DNA from: Antrihabitans stalactiti
GTDB taxonomy: Bacteria > Actinomycetota > Actinomycetes > Mycobacteriales > Mycobacteriaceae
Reading direction: 5' to 3'
DNA: 64,000 nucleotides
NCBI RefSeq assembly: GCF_012932915.1
Contig: NZ_VCQU01000009.1
Location: 62,001-126,000, forward strand
A program made the translations under genes and the position numbers. The notes beneath the pieces are model-generated. The model made no database searches, was not told where the DNA came from, and worked only from the letters and a program-made list of their open reading frames with translations. Of the stretch, positions 1 through 9,320 are shown in pieces (within the stretch, counting starts at the first letter, position 1; every line of letters starts with the position of its first letter).

Positions 1-1
1 C

Positions 2-616
2 TCCGGTGACGTCAAGGCGTACCTGCCGGTCATCATCCCCGGCATCCTCGTGCAGACGGTGATCACCACGTCCATCGTCACCGGCACCCAGCTGCGTGAA
101 GACATGGACAAAGGTGTGTTCGACCGGTTCAAATCCCTTCCGATCGCGAGGATTTCACCTCTCGCCGGCGCCTTGACCGCCGACATGGTCCGCTACCTCA
201 TCGCGACGGTCCTGACGATCGTGATGGGCCTGATCATGGGCTACCGTCCCGGCGGCGGCTTCTTCGGAGTCGTCGGTGCCGCTCTGCTCGTAATCGTCTG
301 CTCGTTCGCTACCAGCTGGATCTGGGCACTCATGGGTGTCCTCGCCAGCAAGGCCTCGACGGTCCAGGGTTACTCGATGTTGATCCTGTTCCCGCTGACC
401 TTCATGTCCAGTGCATTCGTCCCGGTCGACACCATGCCCGGCTGGATGCAGGGCTTCGTCAAGATCAACCCGATCACGCACATCATCTACGCGGTCCGTG
501 ACCTCGCAAACAACGGTCACATCGGTGCCGAGTTCGGCTGGTCACTGCTCGGCGCAGCCGTGATCGTCGCGATCTTCGCCCCGCTGACCGTCCGGATGTA
601 CATGAAGAAGGCCTAA
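2..616 (+). CDS. ABC-2 type transporter permease, 5' truncated by window edge
   Basis: The frame is open from base 2, so the true start lies outside the window; 204 residues are visible. Several hydrophobic segments (for example around VGAALLVIVCSFATSWIWAL and the segment before the basic C-terminus YMKKA) and a DrrB-like motif pattern (PIARISPLAGALTADMVRY, then FPLTFMSSAFVPVDTMPGWM) identify the permease half of a daunorubicin-resistance-type ABC exporter. The family sits in the cytoplasmic membrane and pairs with an ATPase, which would lie upstream outside the window. The stop codon overlaps the converging regulator gene by 4 bases and is followed at once by a palindrome (622-665) that can serve as a terminator. 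Substrate unknown. Confidence 0.88.
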   Translation, partial: SGDVKAYLPVIIPGILVQTVITTSIVTGTQLREDMDKGVFDRFKSLPIARISPLAGALTADMVRYLIATVLTIVMGLIMGYRPGGGFFGVVGAALLVIVCSFATSWIWALMGVLASKASTVQGYSMLILFPLTFMSSAFVPVDTMPGWMQGFVKINPITHIIYAVRDLANNGHIGAEFGWSLLGAAVIVAIFAPLTVRMYMKKA

Positions 617-3600
617 CGATTCTGTGCGCGAGTCTTACCGCCAGGGGGGTAAGACTCGCGCACAGTTCGTAGGTGCTCGAAAATCTCTGCCGAAGCCACG
701 CGCTTCGGCAGTTTTGCTGTTCTGGCCAATTCACTGTCGACGCGGTCGGCACCCACCGCGGACCGTGCGGCATCAAGATGGATCGCGAGTTTCATCGACG
801 GATAGTCCTGACGCCCACGATTGCGAACGGCGAGGGCCAGGAGCGCGATGCCTCGCTCGGGGTCGCGACCGGTCGCGATCGAAAACGTCCCCACAGCCGC
901 TGCGACGCAACCGATCTGCGGCAGATCGAAGAAGTCGCCCAAGCGCTCGAGCGCGACATCGATGAGCTCGACGACCAACGGACCGACCTCGTCGGCGCGA
1001 CCGTGCACGACGTGGGCGTCGACAACCGCACTGGCGACGAGCGCCTCGTACGGACCGGGCGTGGCGCGCGTGATCGGCCAGTTCACGACCGTCAAGGCTT
1101 GCCGGTAGCGCGCGAGTCCGCCGTCGATGTCGCCCTCGGCGAGGTCTGCTTCGCCGGTACTCGCGAGCAGTGCCGCCTGCCGACCGTTGCCTTCACCGAG
1201 CTCGGTCCACAGCGCTGCGGAGTCGTAGTTCGCTCCAGCAAGGTCCGCAAGTTCCCGGCGTGCTTCGGCAACCCGACCCGCGCCGACCATCGACGCCGCC
1301 ATGAACGACCGTGACTGCGCGCCTTCCTCGTACGCGTGCAAGTCGGCAAGAGCCTGCGCGGCCTCGCGGTAGTACTCGATCGACTGCTCGTACTCCGCGG
1401 ATTGGCCGTGCAACGAGCCGAGGTGCTGACACAGCATGGACCGACCCCAGGTGTCTTCTCGCCTGCGTGCAATCAACAGACCGGCTTTTGCGTCGCGCAT
1501 CGAGCCGTAGGTGTCGCCGGCGTTCTCGTAGTAGTTCGCTCGCAGCGACAACGCGCCACTGCGGGTCCACTCGTCGTCAGAGCGCGCTCCGTATGCGAGC
1601 TTGCGTGCGATTCCCTGACCGGACAGCGGACCGAGTACGAGGGAGGTCTGCAACACGAATGCCGGGGTGAGGTCGTCCCTGACGCGCAGCAGGGCGCGAA
1701 TCCTGCTGCGTACCAGCGCTATCGGCCTGATCTCACCGGTGAAGGCTCGGTGCAGCCCGGCAAGCAGGTACGAGGCGATCAGCAAGTCGGTCGGTATGCG
1801 GTGTTCGTCAGGTCCACGCGGATCTATGTCGAGAATCCTTGGCGCCCAATTGAATACTTCCGAATGCGCGCCTCGCGCCGCCCAGTGGAACCCGAGTACA
1901 GCGAAGACGAAGTACACGGTGACCGCATCGCGCTGTTGGGTCGCAAAGCGCAGCACCGCCAACAGGTTGTCGTGCTCGGCTTCGACGCTCAGCGCCGCGA
2001 CGACCTGCCGATGATCCAGGACGGCGTCGAGCTGTCGCTGCGAAAACTCTTGCGCCCATTGCGAAATCCGTGCCATAAGCTCGTCGGTCTCGCCGGCCGC
2101 GGCCAATTGCTCCTCGCCGTACTCACGGACGGTCTCCAACATGTGGTACCGCAGCCCGACCGGTTCCTCATGTTCGACGACGGTGAGCATCGACTGATTG
2201 ACCAACCCATCGAGCGCGTCGGTGATGTCGTCGACCGCGCCCCACTGCGCGACGGCTTCAGCGGTCGCACGGTTGAAACCTGCTGGCAGACGGCACAACC
2301 GGCGCATCGCGGCTCGTTGCTGATCGTCGAGCAGATTCCAGCTCCAGTCGATGACGGCGTGCAGCGTCCGGTGCCGTTCCGGCGAGTTCCGATCGCCGAT
2401 GCGCAGCAGCGCAAATCGGTCCGAGAGCCTGGTGTTGATCTCCTCGACGGTCATCGACCGCACGCGAGCGGCGGCAAGTTCGATGGCCAGCGGGAGTCCG
2501 TCGAGAGTGTGGCACAGCTTGGCGACCTCGACCGGATCCAGTCGCGCGCTGGACCGCACAGCGCGGGCACGCGCACGGAAGAGTTCGGTCGCGGGCGAGC
2601 CGTGCCCGTCGATCTCCAACGGCGGCAACGGATACGTGGCCTCTGCACCGATCATCATCGGCGATCGACTGGTGGCGAGCACGGTGAGCAACTCCCCCGC
2701 GCCGACGAGATCGGCAACGAGCGCCGACACGTCGTCGATCAGGTGCTCACAGTTGTCGAGGATCAACAGAATTCTTTTGCTGGACAATACCTCTCGCAGT
2801 CGGTGCCGAGGCTCGTACAGCCGTGCGCGATGGAATCCACCTGGTGTGGCATCGGCCTCGCTCAGACCGAGCGTTCCACTGATCGACGCGATGATGTCCT
2901 CACCGCTGCGCAAAGCCGCGAGCTCTACCAACACCACCGGAACATGATGTGCGGCGCGAGAACCCAGTTCGTGTGCAATCCGAGTCTTGCCGGCGCCGCC
3001 AGGCCCGACCACCGTCGTCACCCGGGAGGTCTTCATCAGCTCTTCGATTGCGGTCACGTCGTCGGCGCGGCCCAGCAGAACGTTCGGCCCGACCCGGAGA
3101 CCGATCGCATTGGGCATAGCGGGCGTTGTGTCCTGCCGGACCGGCGCCGCGGCATCCCCACGCAGGATGGCGGTGTTGAAGTCGACGATCGCCCGACTGG
3201 GATCCGCGCCGAGTTCGTCGACGAGCCGGGCGCGCAGTCCGGCGAATACGTCGAGCGCGTCGTTGTCGCGGCCCAGCGCAACGAGGACCTTCATCAGGTC
3301 GAGGTGTGCGGGTTCGTCCAGCGGATTCCGGTCGGCGATGGCGCGAGCGCGAAGCTCCGCCGATTTGTAATCGCCGAGCGACACGAGTGCAGCCAGTTCG
3401 ACCGCGTCGAGCGCTGTCTCCCTGGCAGCAGCCTCGGCACTCAGCTCGCGAGCAAGGCTGCCGTCGGGCAGGTCGGCGCCAGGCTCGCCGCGCCACAGCG
3501 ACCGCGCCGTCGCGACGGCTTCGAGCGCGCCGCGGTGATCGCCCTCGGCATGGCGCTGCTGTGCCCGCTGCTCGAGTTGCCGGGCGAGGGTGATGTCGAC

Positions 3601-3942
3601 GTGCGATTTGCCGAGGGTGAATCGGTAACCGGCTGGTCCGACCTCGACCGCACCGTCCGGCAACGCAGCCCGTAGTCGCGACACTTGCGTGTGCAGGGCA
3701 TTCATTGGCGAGCGCGGCGGCTCTTCGCCCCAGACCTCGTCGATCAGCGACTGCGCGGTCCGGCTGCGGCCGGGAACGCTTGCCAACGCGACCATGAGAC
3801 TTCGCGCACGCGCTCCCGGAAGTGGCACGAGAAGGCCGCCGCGGCGTGTGCAAATCCCGCCCAGCAAGGCCACGACAACGCCTGCGGACTCGTTCGCCGA
3901 GCCCTCCGTCGGCGAATGGGTGACGCTCTCTTCTGGATGCAC
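613..3942 (-). CDS. AfsR/SARP-type transcriptional regulator with BTAD and NB-ARC-like ATPase
   Basis: A 1109-residue regulator. Residues about 40-110 form an OmpR-like winged helix, 115-262 a bacterial transcriptional activation domain (ends [20 protein letters not shown]), and 285-560 a STAND ATPase with Walker A GPGGAGKT (K319) and a Walker [12 protein letters not shown]. The remainder is a helical TPR-like region. Such proteins couple nucleotide binding to promoter activation, often of secondary metabolism; the target here is unknown. The last residues ([14 protein letters not shown]) are encoded by a palindromic repeat at 622-665, so the C-terminus appears to have been replaced or extended by that element. 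Start ATG chosen at 3942; the only long uninterrupted frame. Confidence 0.93.
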   Translation of the reverse strand: MHPEESVTHSPTEGSANESAGVVVALLGGICTRRGGLLVPLPGARARSLMVALASVPGRSRTAQSLIDEVWGEEPPRSPMNALHTQVSRLRAALPDGAVEVGPAGYRFTLGKSHVDITLARQLEQRAQQRHAEGDHRGALEAVATARSLWRGEPGADLPDGSLARELSAEAAARETALDAVELAALVSLGDYKSAELRARAIADRNPLDEPAHLDLMKVLVALGRDNDALDVFAGLRARLVDELGADPSRAIVDFNTAILRGDAAAPVRQDTTPAMPNAIGLRVGPNVLLGRADDVTAIEELMKTSRVTTVVGPGGAGKTRIAHELGSRAAHHVPVVLVELAALRSGEDIIASISGTLGLSEADATPGGFHRARLYEPRHRLREVLSSKRILLILDNCEHLIDDVSALVADLVGAGELLTVLATSRSPMMIGAEATYPLPPLEIDGHGSPATELFRARARAVRSSARLDPVEVAKLCHTLDGLPLAIELAAARVRSMTVEEINTRLSDRFALLRIGDRNSPERHRTLHAVIDWSWNLLDDQQRAAMRRLCRLPAGFNRATAEAVAQWGAVDDITDALDGLVNQSMLTVVEHEEPVGLRYHMLETVREYGEEQLAAAGETDELMARISQWAQEFSQRQLDAVLDHRQVVAALSVEAEHDNLLAVLRFATQQRDAVTVYFVFAVLGFHWAARGAHSEVFNWAPRILDIDPRGPDEHRIPTDLLIASYLLAGLHRAFTGEIRPIALVRSRIRALLRVRDDLTPAFVLQTSLVLGPLSGQGIARKLAYGARSDDEWTRSGALSLRANYYENAGDTYGSMRDAKAGLLIARRREDTWGRSMLCQHLGSLHGQSAEYEQSIEYYREAAQALADLHAYEEGAQSRSFMAASMVGAGRVAEARRELADLAGANYDSAALWTELGEGNGRQAALLASTGEADLAEGDIDGGLARYRQALTVVNWPITRATPGPYEALVASAVVDAHVVHGRADEVGPLVVELIDVALERLGDFFDLPQIGCVAAAVGTFSIATGRDPERGIALLALAVRNRGRQDYPSMKLAIHLDAARSAVGADRVDSELARTAKLPKRVASAEIFEHLRTVRESYPPGGKTRAQNR
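622..665. repeat. 44-bp palindromic element (GAGTCTT/AAGACTC family), copy 1
   Basis: Perfect 18-base arms (CTGTGCGCGAGTCTTACC, 622-639, and its complement 648-665) flank an 8-base loop. It lies at the convergent ends of the ABC permease and AfsR-like genes, so it could end transcription from both sides, yet it also encodes the C-terminal tail of the regulator. It shares the GAGTCTT/AAGACTC core and overall size with three other elements in the window (4885-4930, 12330-12375, 54056-54101). Confidence 0.85.
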
Positions 3943-4011
3943 TGTTGTCCGATCGTATTTGAGCCGATCCCCCGGAGCCAGTTGAATACCAATGGCTGCA
4001 AGGATCGACTC

Positions 4012-4881
4012 ATGGCCTCAGCTGCTCAGTGGATCGAAGGCGCCCGCCCGCGCACGCTTCCGAACGCGATCGCCCCAGTTTTCGCAGGTACCGGCGCCGC
4101 AGCGGCGTTGGGCGGCGCGGTCTGGTGGAAAGCCGCGCTCGCTCTCGTCGTCTCGCTCGCGGTAATCGTCGGCGTCAACTACGCCAACGACTACTCCGAC
4201 GGCATCCGCGGAACCGACGACGTACGCGTTGGACCGCTTCGCCTGGTCGGCTCGAAAGTGGCATCGCCGGCCGCGGTCCGCAATGCCGCGCTCATCGCCA
4301 TTCTCGTCGCCGCAGTCGCCGGACTTACGTTGGCCGCGACGACAGCGTGGTGGCTCGCCCTGCTTGCCCCGATCTGTGGTGCCGGAGCGTGGTTCTACAC
4401 CGGCGGAAAGAAGCCGTACGGCTATCTCGGCTTCGGCGAGGTCGCAGTGTTCGTCTTCTTCGGCCTGATCGCCGTGCTCGGCACACAGTTCGTGCAGGCC
4501 GAGCGGATCGATTGGGTCGGTGTCGTCTGCGCCGTCGCCGTCGGCTGCTTCTCCTGTGCCGTCCTCGTGGCGAACAACCTGCGCGACATACCCACCGACA
4601 CCGAGGCTGGCAAACTCACACTCGCTGTGCGAATCGGTGACGCCCGAACGCGCACACTGCATCTCGCACTCCTCGTCATCCCGTTTCTGGCGAGCCTGGC
4701 GCTTGTGGCGAGCACGCCATGGGCGCTCGTCGGTCTGCTTGCAGCCCCGCTGGCGGTTCGCGCCAACGCGCCGGTCCGCGGCGGCAAGGGTGGCTTGGAT
4801 CTGATTCCCGCGCTGCGCGATTCAGGTCTTGCAATGCTCGTCTGGGCAGCGACCACCGCCTTGGCCCTCGGTCTGAGCTAA
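4012..4881 (+). CDS. menA: 1,4-dihydroxy-2-naphthoate polyprenyltransferase
   Basis: UbiA-family membrane prenyltransferase that attaches the polyprenyl tail to 1,4-dihydroxy-2-naphthoate, giving demethylmenaquinone, the penultimate step in menaquinone synthesis. The 289-residue length is normal. The Mg-diphosphate motif NDYSD (residues 59-63, in [12 protein letters not shown]) and the second conserved loop [14 protein letters not shown] are present, with about eight hydrophobic helices. The frame stays open upstream to 3685, but the ATG at 4012 follows AAGGA at a suitable distance and begins at the family's conserved start ([13 protein letters not shown]). The gene is divergent from the AfsR-like gene and is followed 3 bases later by a 46-bp palindrome. 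Confidence 0.95.
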   Translation: MASAAQWIEGARPRTLPNAIAPVFAGTGAAAALGGAVWWKAALALVVSLAVIVGVNYANDYSDGIRGTDDVRVGPLRLVGSKVASPAAVRNAALIAILVAAVAGLTLAATTAWWLALLAPICGAGAWFYTGGKKPYGYLGFGEVAVFVFFGLIAVLGTQFVQAERIDWVGVVCAVAVGCFSCAVLVANNLRDIPTDTEAGKLTLAVRIGDARTRTLHLALLVIPFLASLALVASTPWALVGLLAAPLAVRANAPVRGGKGGLDLIPALRDSGLAMLVWAATTALALGLS

Positions 4882-4884
4882 CTG

Positions 4885-4930
4885 CTCGTGAGTCTTTTAG
4901 GAGTACATAGACTCCTAAAAGACTCACGAG
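4885..4930. repeat. 46-bp palindromic element, copy 2; likely bidirectional terminator
   Basis: Perfect 20-base arms, CTCGTGAGTCTTTTAGGAGT (4885-4904) and its complement (4911-4930), around a 6-base loop. It fills almost the whole gap between the convergent ends of menA (stop at 4881) and the holin-like gene (stop at 4940). A 20-bp stem with internal T and A runs would fold strongly in RNA from either strand. Confidence 0.9.
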
Positions 4931-4939
4931 GGTGGGGTG

Positions 4940-5326
4940 TTAGTCCTTGCCGTCGGGGACCAATACCCCAAGCAGCCAGTTGACGATCGAGATGACGAGC
5001 GCACCCCATACCGCGGTCCAGAATCCGTCGACCCGCAGTCCGTACTCGGTCGTCTCGGTGATCTTGGCGGTGAGCAACAACATCAGGCCGTTGATCACCA
5101 GCAGGAACAGTCCGAGGGTCAGGATGAGCAGCGGTAGCGAGAACAGTTTCACGACCGGCTTGACGAGCGCATTCACCGCAGTGAACACGATCGCGATGCC
5201 CGCAAGGACGACGAACTGCCACCAGTCGTCTTTTTCCTTGGGATAGATGATGTCGATGCCGTCGACCCAACGTGCGGCCAGCCAGATCGCAAACGCGGTG
5301 ATTGCCAAACGAATGACGAGGACCAT
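4940..5326 (-). CDS. Phage holin family 4-like membrane protein (chromosomal)
   Basis: A 128-residue protein with about four hydrophobic helices: residues 2-18, 37-58, 62-87 and 105-123. The pattern VVLAGIAIVFTAVNALVKPV followed by LPLLILTLGLFLLVINGLML is typical of the small integral membrane family grouped with phage holins (Phage_holin_4_2). These are widespread chromosomal proteins in actinobacteria and do not imply a prophage; no phage gene lies nearby. The molecular role is unknown. ATG at 5326. Confidence 0.85.
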   Translation of the reverse strand: MVLVIRLAITAFAIWLAARWVDGIDIIYPKEKDDWWQFVVLAGIAIVFTAVNALVKPVVKLFSLPLLILTLGLFLLVINGLMLLLTAKITETTEYGLRVDGFWTAVWGALVISIVNWLLGVLVPDGKD

Positions 5327-5356
5327 GCGTCAATGGTGGCATATTTGCCCCAATTT

Positions 5357-5917
5357 TCAGGCGGCGCGGTCCAGCAGGACCAGCACTTTCTCACGCAATT
5401 CCGCGAGCGGCACGTGCGCGGTGATGATCGCCTCCGCAACCGGACTCGGTGCGCGCACGATTCCAAGCAGGACGTGCTCGGACCCGATGTGATTGTCATT
5501 GTGCACCAATGCTTCCCGCAGTGAAAACTCGAGGACCTTCTTCGCCTCGCGCGTGAACGGGATGTGGCCACCGCGCCACCTGCGGCGCGGTTCGGGAGTG
5601 CCACGGTCGAGCGCGTCCTTGCCGAAGCTCGCCTGCAGGCTCTCGCGCACCGCGTCGAGATCGATACCGATGGACTTCAGTGCCTCGGCGTCGGCATCGC
5701 CGAGCGGTTCCGTACTGCGTTTGCGCGAAACCTGCTCGCGCGCACCGTCGAGAGTGATGCCCAGGCCGGTGAGCAGATTACGCAGCGGCGGTTCGGGTTC
5801 GGCCAGAACGCCGAGCAGGAGATGCTCGACGCCGATGTGCGGTGACCGCAGTTCGCGCGCCTCTTCCTGCGCGACGACGACCGCGACTTTGGCTGCCTTG
5901 CTGAATCTTTCGAACAT
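5357..5917 (-). CDS. Clp N-terminal (repeat) domain protein
   Basis: The 186-residue protein consists of two Clp-N repeats, at about residues 2-75 (FERFSKAAKVAVVVAQEEAR, then HIGVEHLLLGVLAE) and 110-185 (FTREAKKVLEFSLREA, then HIGSEHVLLGIV), with no ATPase module. In ClpC/ClpA this domain binds adaptors and substrates; stand-alone versions are thought to act as regulators or stress sensors. The start ATG (5917) shares one base with the stop of the HTH gene upstream (TGATG), which indicates translational coupling. An upstream in-frame extension to 5998 overlaps that gene and is not needed. Function inferred from domain and pairing only. Confidence 0.88.
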   Translation of the reverse strand: MFERFSKAAKVAVVVAQEEARELRSPHIGVEHLLLGVLAEPEPPLRNLLTGLGITLDGAREQVSRKRSTEPLGDADAEALKSIGIDLDAVRESLQASFGKDALDRGTPEPRRRWRGGHIPFTREAKKVLEFSLREALVHNDNHIGSEHVLLGIVRAPSPVAEAIITAHVPLAELREKVLVLLDRAA

Positions 5918-6138
5918 CAGAGGAATCTGCCTCTCCGGTTGTATTTCTGGTGCACGGCCTGCCTGCTGACCTCGAGCGAGTCGGCAATCGCCTGCCACGA
6001 CCAGCCCTGTTCGCGGGCGTTGGTGACCTGGATGGCTTCGAGTCGTTCGAGCAGCCTGCGCAAGGCAAGGACCGCGCGCAGCCCGACCGTGGGGTCGGAA
6101 CTGCCCGCGGCGGCAGCCAGATTGGTTGCTTCGGTCAT
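5917..6138 (-). CDS. Small helix-turn-helix protein paired with Clp-N protein
   Basis: A 73-residue protein with an HTH toward the C-terminus (SWQAIADSLEVSRQAVHQKY, residues 47-66). It is probably the DNA-binding half of a two-gene regulatory unit with the Clp-N protein that follows, since the genes are coupled by a TGATG overlap. Two TGTCAA-N6-TTGACA palindromes lie immediately upstream of the ATG, one only 2 bases from it, which suggests strong autorepression. Family membership is clear; the signal sensed is not known from sequence. Confidence 0.85.
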   Translation of the reverse strand: MTEATNLAAAAGSSDPTVGLRAVLALRRLLERLEAIQVTNAREQGWSWQAIADSLEVSRQAVHQKYNRRGRFL

Positions 6139-6140
6139 GA

Positions 6141-6185
6141 TGTCAATTTAGGTTGACACTCGGAACCTGTCAACACACATTGACA
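6141..6185 (-). promoter_or_regulatory. Tandem TGTCAA-N6-TTGACA operators of the HTH/Clp-N unit
   Basis: TGTCAA-TTTAGG-TTGACA occupies 6141-6158 and TGTCAA-CACACA-TTGACA occupies 6168-6185. Their starts are 27 bases apart and they sit directly in front of the HTH start codon (6138). Identical half-sites with identical 6-base spacing, repeated twice, are best explained as operators for a dimeric regulator, most simply the HTH protein itself. The TTGACA half-sites could also double as -35 elements. Confidence 0.7.
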
Positions 6186-6276
6186 GCCGGCATGAATGGC
6201 GCATTCAGTCGGTCAAACCGAGTGAATGCGACATTGATGCGGTGGGCGGGGAGGCAAGTGCGCCGCCGTGATCGGC

Positions 6277-7362
6277 TCAGCCCAGCCAGGTGCCGCTTTC
6301 GACGAATTCGTTCAAGATCGCCGTCGGACCGACGAGGTCCATGCCCTGACCACGCACCCAGCCGTCGTCGAAATACGTTCCGGCATAGCGGTCGCCGCCG
6401 TCGCAGAGCAGTGTCACGACGCTGCCGCCTTGGCCTGTCGCGAGCATGTCGGCAATCAACCCGAAGGCACCCCACAGGTTCGTGCCGGTGGAACCGCCGA
6501 CCCGGCGGCCGAGGACGACGCTGGCGTGGCGCGCAGCCGCCACCGAGGCGGCGTCAGGGACCTGGATCATCCGGTCGACGACTTGACCGATGAACGACGG
6601 CTCGACGCGTGGCCGGCCGATTCCTTCGATCCGCGAGGCCATTCCGGTCTCGTGCTCCCGGTTGCCGGTCTGGTATCCGCCGAAGAACGCAGAATTCTCC
6701 GGGTCGACGACGGCAAGCCTCGTGTGGTGGCGTCGGTACCGGATGTAGCGACCGATCGTCGCACTCGTTCCGCCTGTACCCGCGCCGACCACGATCCAGT
6801 CCGGAATGGGGTGCAGCTCACTGGACAGCTGGTGGAAGATCGATTCGGCGATGTTGTTGTTGCCGCGCCAGTCGGTCGCGCGTTCGGCGTGGGTGAACTG
6901 GTCCATGTAGTGACCGTCCGTGTTGGCCGCCAACCGCGCCGCCTCGGCATAGATTTCGCCGGAACTGTCCACGAAATGGCAACGGCCGCCTTGAGCTTCG
7001 ATGAGGGCGATCTTCTGCGGACTCGTCGATGCCGGCATGACCGCCACGAAATCCAGACCGAGCAACTTGGCGAAATACGCCTCGCTCACAGCCGTCGAAC
7101 CCGACGATGCTTCGACGATCGTGGTGCCTTCGTGCACCCAGCCGTTGCAAATCGCGTAGAGGAACAGCGAGCGGGCCAGCCGATGCTTCAGGCTGCCGGT
7201 GATGTGCGTCGATTCGTCTTTCAGATACAGCGCTACGTTCCAGCCGACCGGCAGCGGGTAGCGCAGCAGATGCGTATCGGCACTGCGTTGGGAGTCGGCG
7301 TCGATCAACCGAACCGCGTTGTCCACCCACTCGCGCGGACCGCTCCGGTCGACGACGGTCAT
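6277..7362 (-). CDS. cds1: PLP-dependent cysteine synthase/cysteine desulfhydrase family protein (Cds1-like)
   Basis: Fold-type II PLP enzyme of 361 residues. The Schiff-base lysine is K59 in [10 protein letters not shown], with the substrate loop [13 protein letters not shown] and the phosphate-binding loop [14 protein letters not shown]. The C-terminal motif [15 protein letters not shown] resembles actinobacterial L-cysteine desulfhydrase Cds1, which releases H2S and pyruvate from cysteine; a cysteine synthase role cannot be excluded. It starts 2 bases after the stop of the DUF4229 gene, so the two are co-transcribed. The gene name rests on remembered similarity to the mycobacterial protein. 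Confidence 0.82.
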   Translation of the reverse strand: MTVVDRSGPREWVDNAVRLIDADSQRSADTHLLRYPLPVGWNVALYLKDESTHITGSLKHRLARSLFLYAICNGWVHEGTTIVEASSGSTAVSEAYFAKLLGLDFVAVMPASTSPQKIALIEAQGGRCHFVDSSGEIYAEAARLAANTDGHYMDQFTHAERATDWRGNNNIAESIFHQLSSELHPIPDWIVVGAGTGGTSATIGRYIRYRRHHTRLAVVDPENSAFFGGYQTGNREHETGMASRIEGIGRPRVEPSFIGQVVDRMIQVPDAASVAAARHASVVLGRRVGGSTGTNLWGAFGLIADMLATGQGGSVVTLLCDGGDRYAGTYFDDGWVRGQGMDLVGPTAILNEFVESGTWLG

Positions 7363-7364
7363 TG

Positions 7365-7727
7365 CTAGGAGTCCCCGCGAAGCTTCGCGCGCAAGTCGGC
7401 TTTGTCGCGTCGTCGTCGTTCGTCGACGATCGCGATGTCCTCGTTGAGGCGCCGCCGAAGCTTCGAGAAGAGCACCAACGAGAGCGGGAGCGCGATAAGA
7501 AGCGCGAAGATGAGCGCGACCATGATCGGCACTTCCACACCTGCCAGCTTGGCGCCGAACACAATGGCTGCAGCAAGGGCCGCGACCAGCGCAAGCCGGG
7601 CAACGGTGTAGAGCGCCAGGTCACGGGCGAGTCGGTGACTCGCGCGGGGACCGGCCTGTTCGGAAGAATTCGAGGTCGCGTCGCTCACGCGAATAAATGT
7701 ACCGAGGTGTGCAAACCGCCCCTCCAT
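7365..7727 (-). CDS. DUF4229-like small membrane protein
   Basis: A protein of 120 residues from the ATG, or 107 from a GTG at 7688 (reading [11 protein letters not shown]), with two hydrophobic helices in the middle ([20 protein letters not shown] and [20 protein letters not shown]) and a highly charged C-terminus ([19 protein letters not shown]). This matches the actinobacterial DUF4229 pattern. No clear Shine-Dalgarno sequence decides between the two starts. It is divergent from bldC and leads the Cds1-like gene. Function unknown. Confidence 0.75.
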   Translation of the reverse strand: MEGRFAHLGTFIRVSDATSNSSEQAGPRASHRLARDLALYTVARLALVAALAAAIVFGAKLAGVEVPIMVALIFALLIALPLSLVLFSKLRRRLNEDIAIVDERRRRDKADLRAKLRGDS

Positions 7728-7856
7728 TAGCGCCGGACTTATCCGTTTTGCGAATTACCTCCCCTTTACCAAACATAGATCGTTCGAGTACCTAGGGGTT
7801 CTGGTGACACGATGGGGCCAATCCAAGACGACGAACGAGAACACGGGAGAACGTCG

Positions 7857-8069
7857 ATGAGCGCACCCGCTATCAACAGAGCACCTGAGACCCTCTTGAC
7901 CCCTGGGCAGGTCGCTGCACTCTTCCACGTAGATCCGAAGACGGTCACGCGCTGGGCACACGCAGGCAGGCTCGGCTCGCTCCGCACACCGGGCGGCCAC
8001 CGACGCTTCCGCGAGTCCGAGGTCCTGCAATTGCTCGCATCGCTGACGACAGAAGCAGTCCGCCGCTGA
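7857..8069 (+). CDS. bldC: BldC-family MerR-like DNA-binding protein
   Basis: A 70-residue protein almost entirely made of a MerR-type winged helix: LLTPGQVAALFHVDPKTVTR, then GGHRRFRESEVLQLL. Size and sequence match BldC, a small developmental regulator of actinobacteria that binds DNA by head-to-tail oligomerisation on direct repeats. The ATG at 7857 follows GGGAGAACGTCG; the in-frame extension back to 7812 lacks a binding site and is not conserved in the family. Cytoplasmic; targets not predictable here. Confidence 0.92.
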   Translation: MSAPAINRAPETLLTPGQVAALFHVDPKTVTRWAHAGRLGSLRTPGGHRRFRESEVLQLLASLTTEAVRR

Positions 8070-8137
8070 GGTTGCACGACCAGTCGGGTGCCGAGTAGGC
8101 CACACACAGCTACCCTCTAATGGAGGAGGTGAGCGTC

Positions 8138-8338
8138 GTGATCTACCTATTGGCATTGGTCGGACTGGTAACGGTTACGGTGCTGTTCTGGAAAGCATTC
8201 GGGCCCGTCAGTCATGCATCGGGTCAGCCGCGTGTAACGGGTCCGGACGACGATCCAGAATTTTTGTGGCGGCTCAACCGGCAGGCACGTAAATCCGGTG
8301 ACACGCCTGAACCCGGGCCGGTCGATCCGCCGCAGTAA
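8138..8338 (+). CDS. Small single-pass membrane protein, hypothetical
   Basis: The GTG at 8138 is preceded by a strong GGAGGAGG (8122-8129), which decides this start over the ATG at 8120 that overlaps the Shine-Dalgarno itself. The resulting 66-residue protein has one N-terminal helix (IYLLALVGLVTVTVLFWKAF) and a polar, proline-rich cytoplasmic tail ending PGPVDPPQ. It lies between bldC and the convergent ccsB gene. No family recognised. Confidence 0.7.
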   Translation: MIYLLALVGLVTVTVLFWKAFGPVSHASGQPRVTGPDDDPEFLWRLNRQARKSGDTPEPGPVDPPQ

Positions 8339-8356
8339 CCCCTACGGCACGTTGAC

Positions 8357-9316
8357 TCAGGTCAGTCCGGCGTACGAATGCAGGCCGGAAACGACGATGT
8401 TGATCACGAACAAGTTGAACAACATGGCCACGAAACCGGCGACGTTGATCCACGCAGCCTTGGTGTCGCGCCAGCCGGAGGTTGCGCGTGCGTGCAGGTA
8501 CGCCGCGTAGACGACCCAGGCGATGAACGCCATCGTTTCCTTGGGGTCCCAGCCCCAGAAGCGTCCCCATGCGGACTCCGCCCAGATGGCCCCGAGAATC
8601 ACACCGGCGCCGAACAGCGGGAAACCGATGATCGTCGTCTTGTAGGCGAGCCGGTCGAGGGTCTGTGCATCGGGCAGGCGGCGCGCGAGGTTGCCGAGAA
8701 TGCCTTTACCCTCAGCGCCTTCGGGCTGCGCCATGCGCAGCAGGTAGAGGACGCTCGCAACGCCGGCGACCATGAACACGCCGCTGCCGATGCTGACGAT
8801 CGTGACGTGGATGGGCAACCAGTACGAGCGCAACGCGGGGACGACCGGCGCCGCGTCCGCGTAGAGCACCGTCGCAGCGAGGAACATCAGAATCATCACC
8901 GGCGGCAGCAGGAACACCCACAACGACCGGAACCGCTGACCGCGCAGCACACCGAACCCCAGCACCACCGCAGCGGCGCAGGCCATCGTCACGAACTCGT
9001 ACATGTTGCCGAGCGGGAACCGCTCCGTCGCGAAGCCGCGCAGCACGATCGACGCCAGGTGCAGACCGATCCCGACGACGATCACCGCCACGCCCATGTT
9101 GCCGAGCCGCTCCGAGAGCGGCTTCGGCGGCGCTTCGACGATTCGGCCAGGCAGTCCCACAGCTGGACCGCTCCCCACCAGCTCCTTGGCTTCCACCGCA
9201 TTGACCCGCTTCGATGCGTAGTGGGAGATCAGCAGTCCGAAGCCCAAGAGATAGACCAGGAACGCCGACCGGAAGGCGAGGTCGCTGTATCCGGCGAGGG
9301 TCTCGTTGATCGGCAT
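8357..9316 (-). CDS. ccsB: System II cytochrome c biogenesis protein CcsB/ResC
   Basis: Integral membrane haem-handling protein of 319 residues with the tryptophan-rich WWD segment WGRFWGWDPKETMAFIAWVV near residue 265, the signature of CcsA/CcsB/ResC proteins. With ResB it carries haem across the membrane and ligates it to apocytochrome c. The frame stays open to 9424, but the ATG at 9316 lies 4 bases after the resB stop and begins the conserved MPINETLAGYSDLAF, so it is preferred. It is the last gene of the hemL-to-ccsB operon. Confidence 0.95.
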   Translation of the reverse strand: MPINETLAGYSDLAFRSAFLVYLLGFGLLISHYASKRVNAVEAKELVGSGPAVGLPGRIVEAPPKPLSERLGNMGVAVIVVGIGLHLASIVLRGFATERFPLGNMYEFVTMACAAAVVLGFGVLRGQRFRSLWVFLLPPVMILMFLAATVLYADAAPVVPALRSYWLPIHVTIVSIGSGVFMVAGVASVLYLLRMAQPEGAEGKGILGNLARRLPDAQTLDRLAYKTTIIGFPLFGAGVILGAIWAESAWGRFWGWDPKETMAFIAWVVYAAYLHARATSGWRDTKAAWINVAGFVAMLFNLFVINIVVSGLHSYAGLT

Positions 9317-9320
9317 TGCG

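Noticed and set aside
1336-3675. 779-codon open frame opposite the AfsR-like gene
   Set aside because: Antisense frame typical of high-GC coding DNA; no domain pattern, while the minus strand encodes a complete multidomain regulator.
4940-5326. Holin-like protein taken as a prophage sign
   Set aside because: No other phage genes nearby; this family is a common chromosomal membrane protein.
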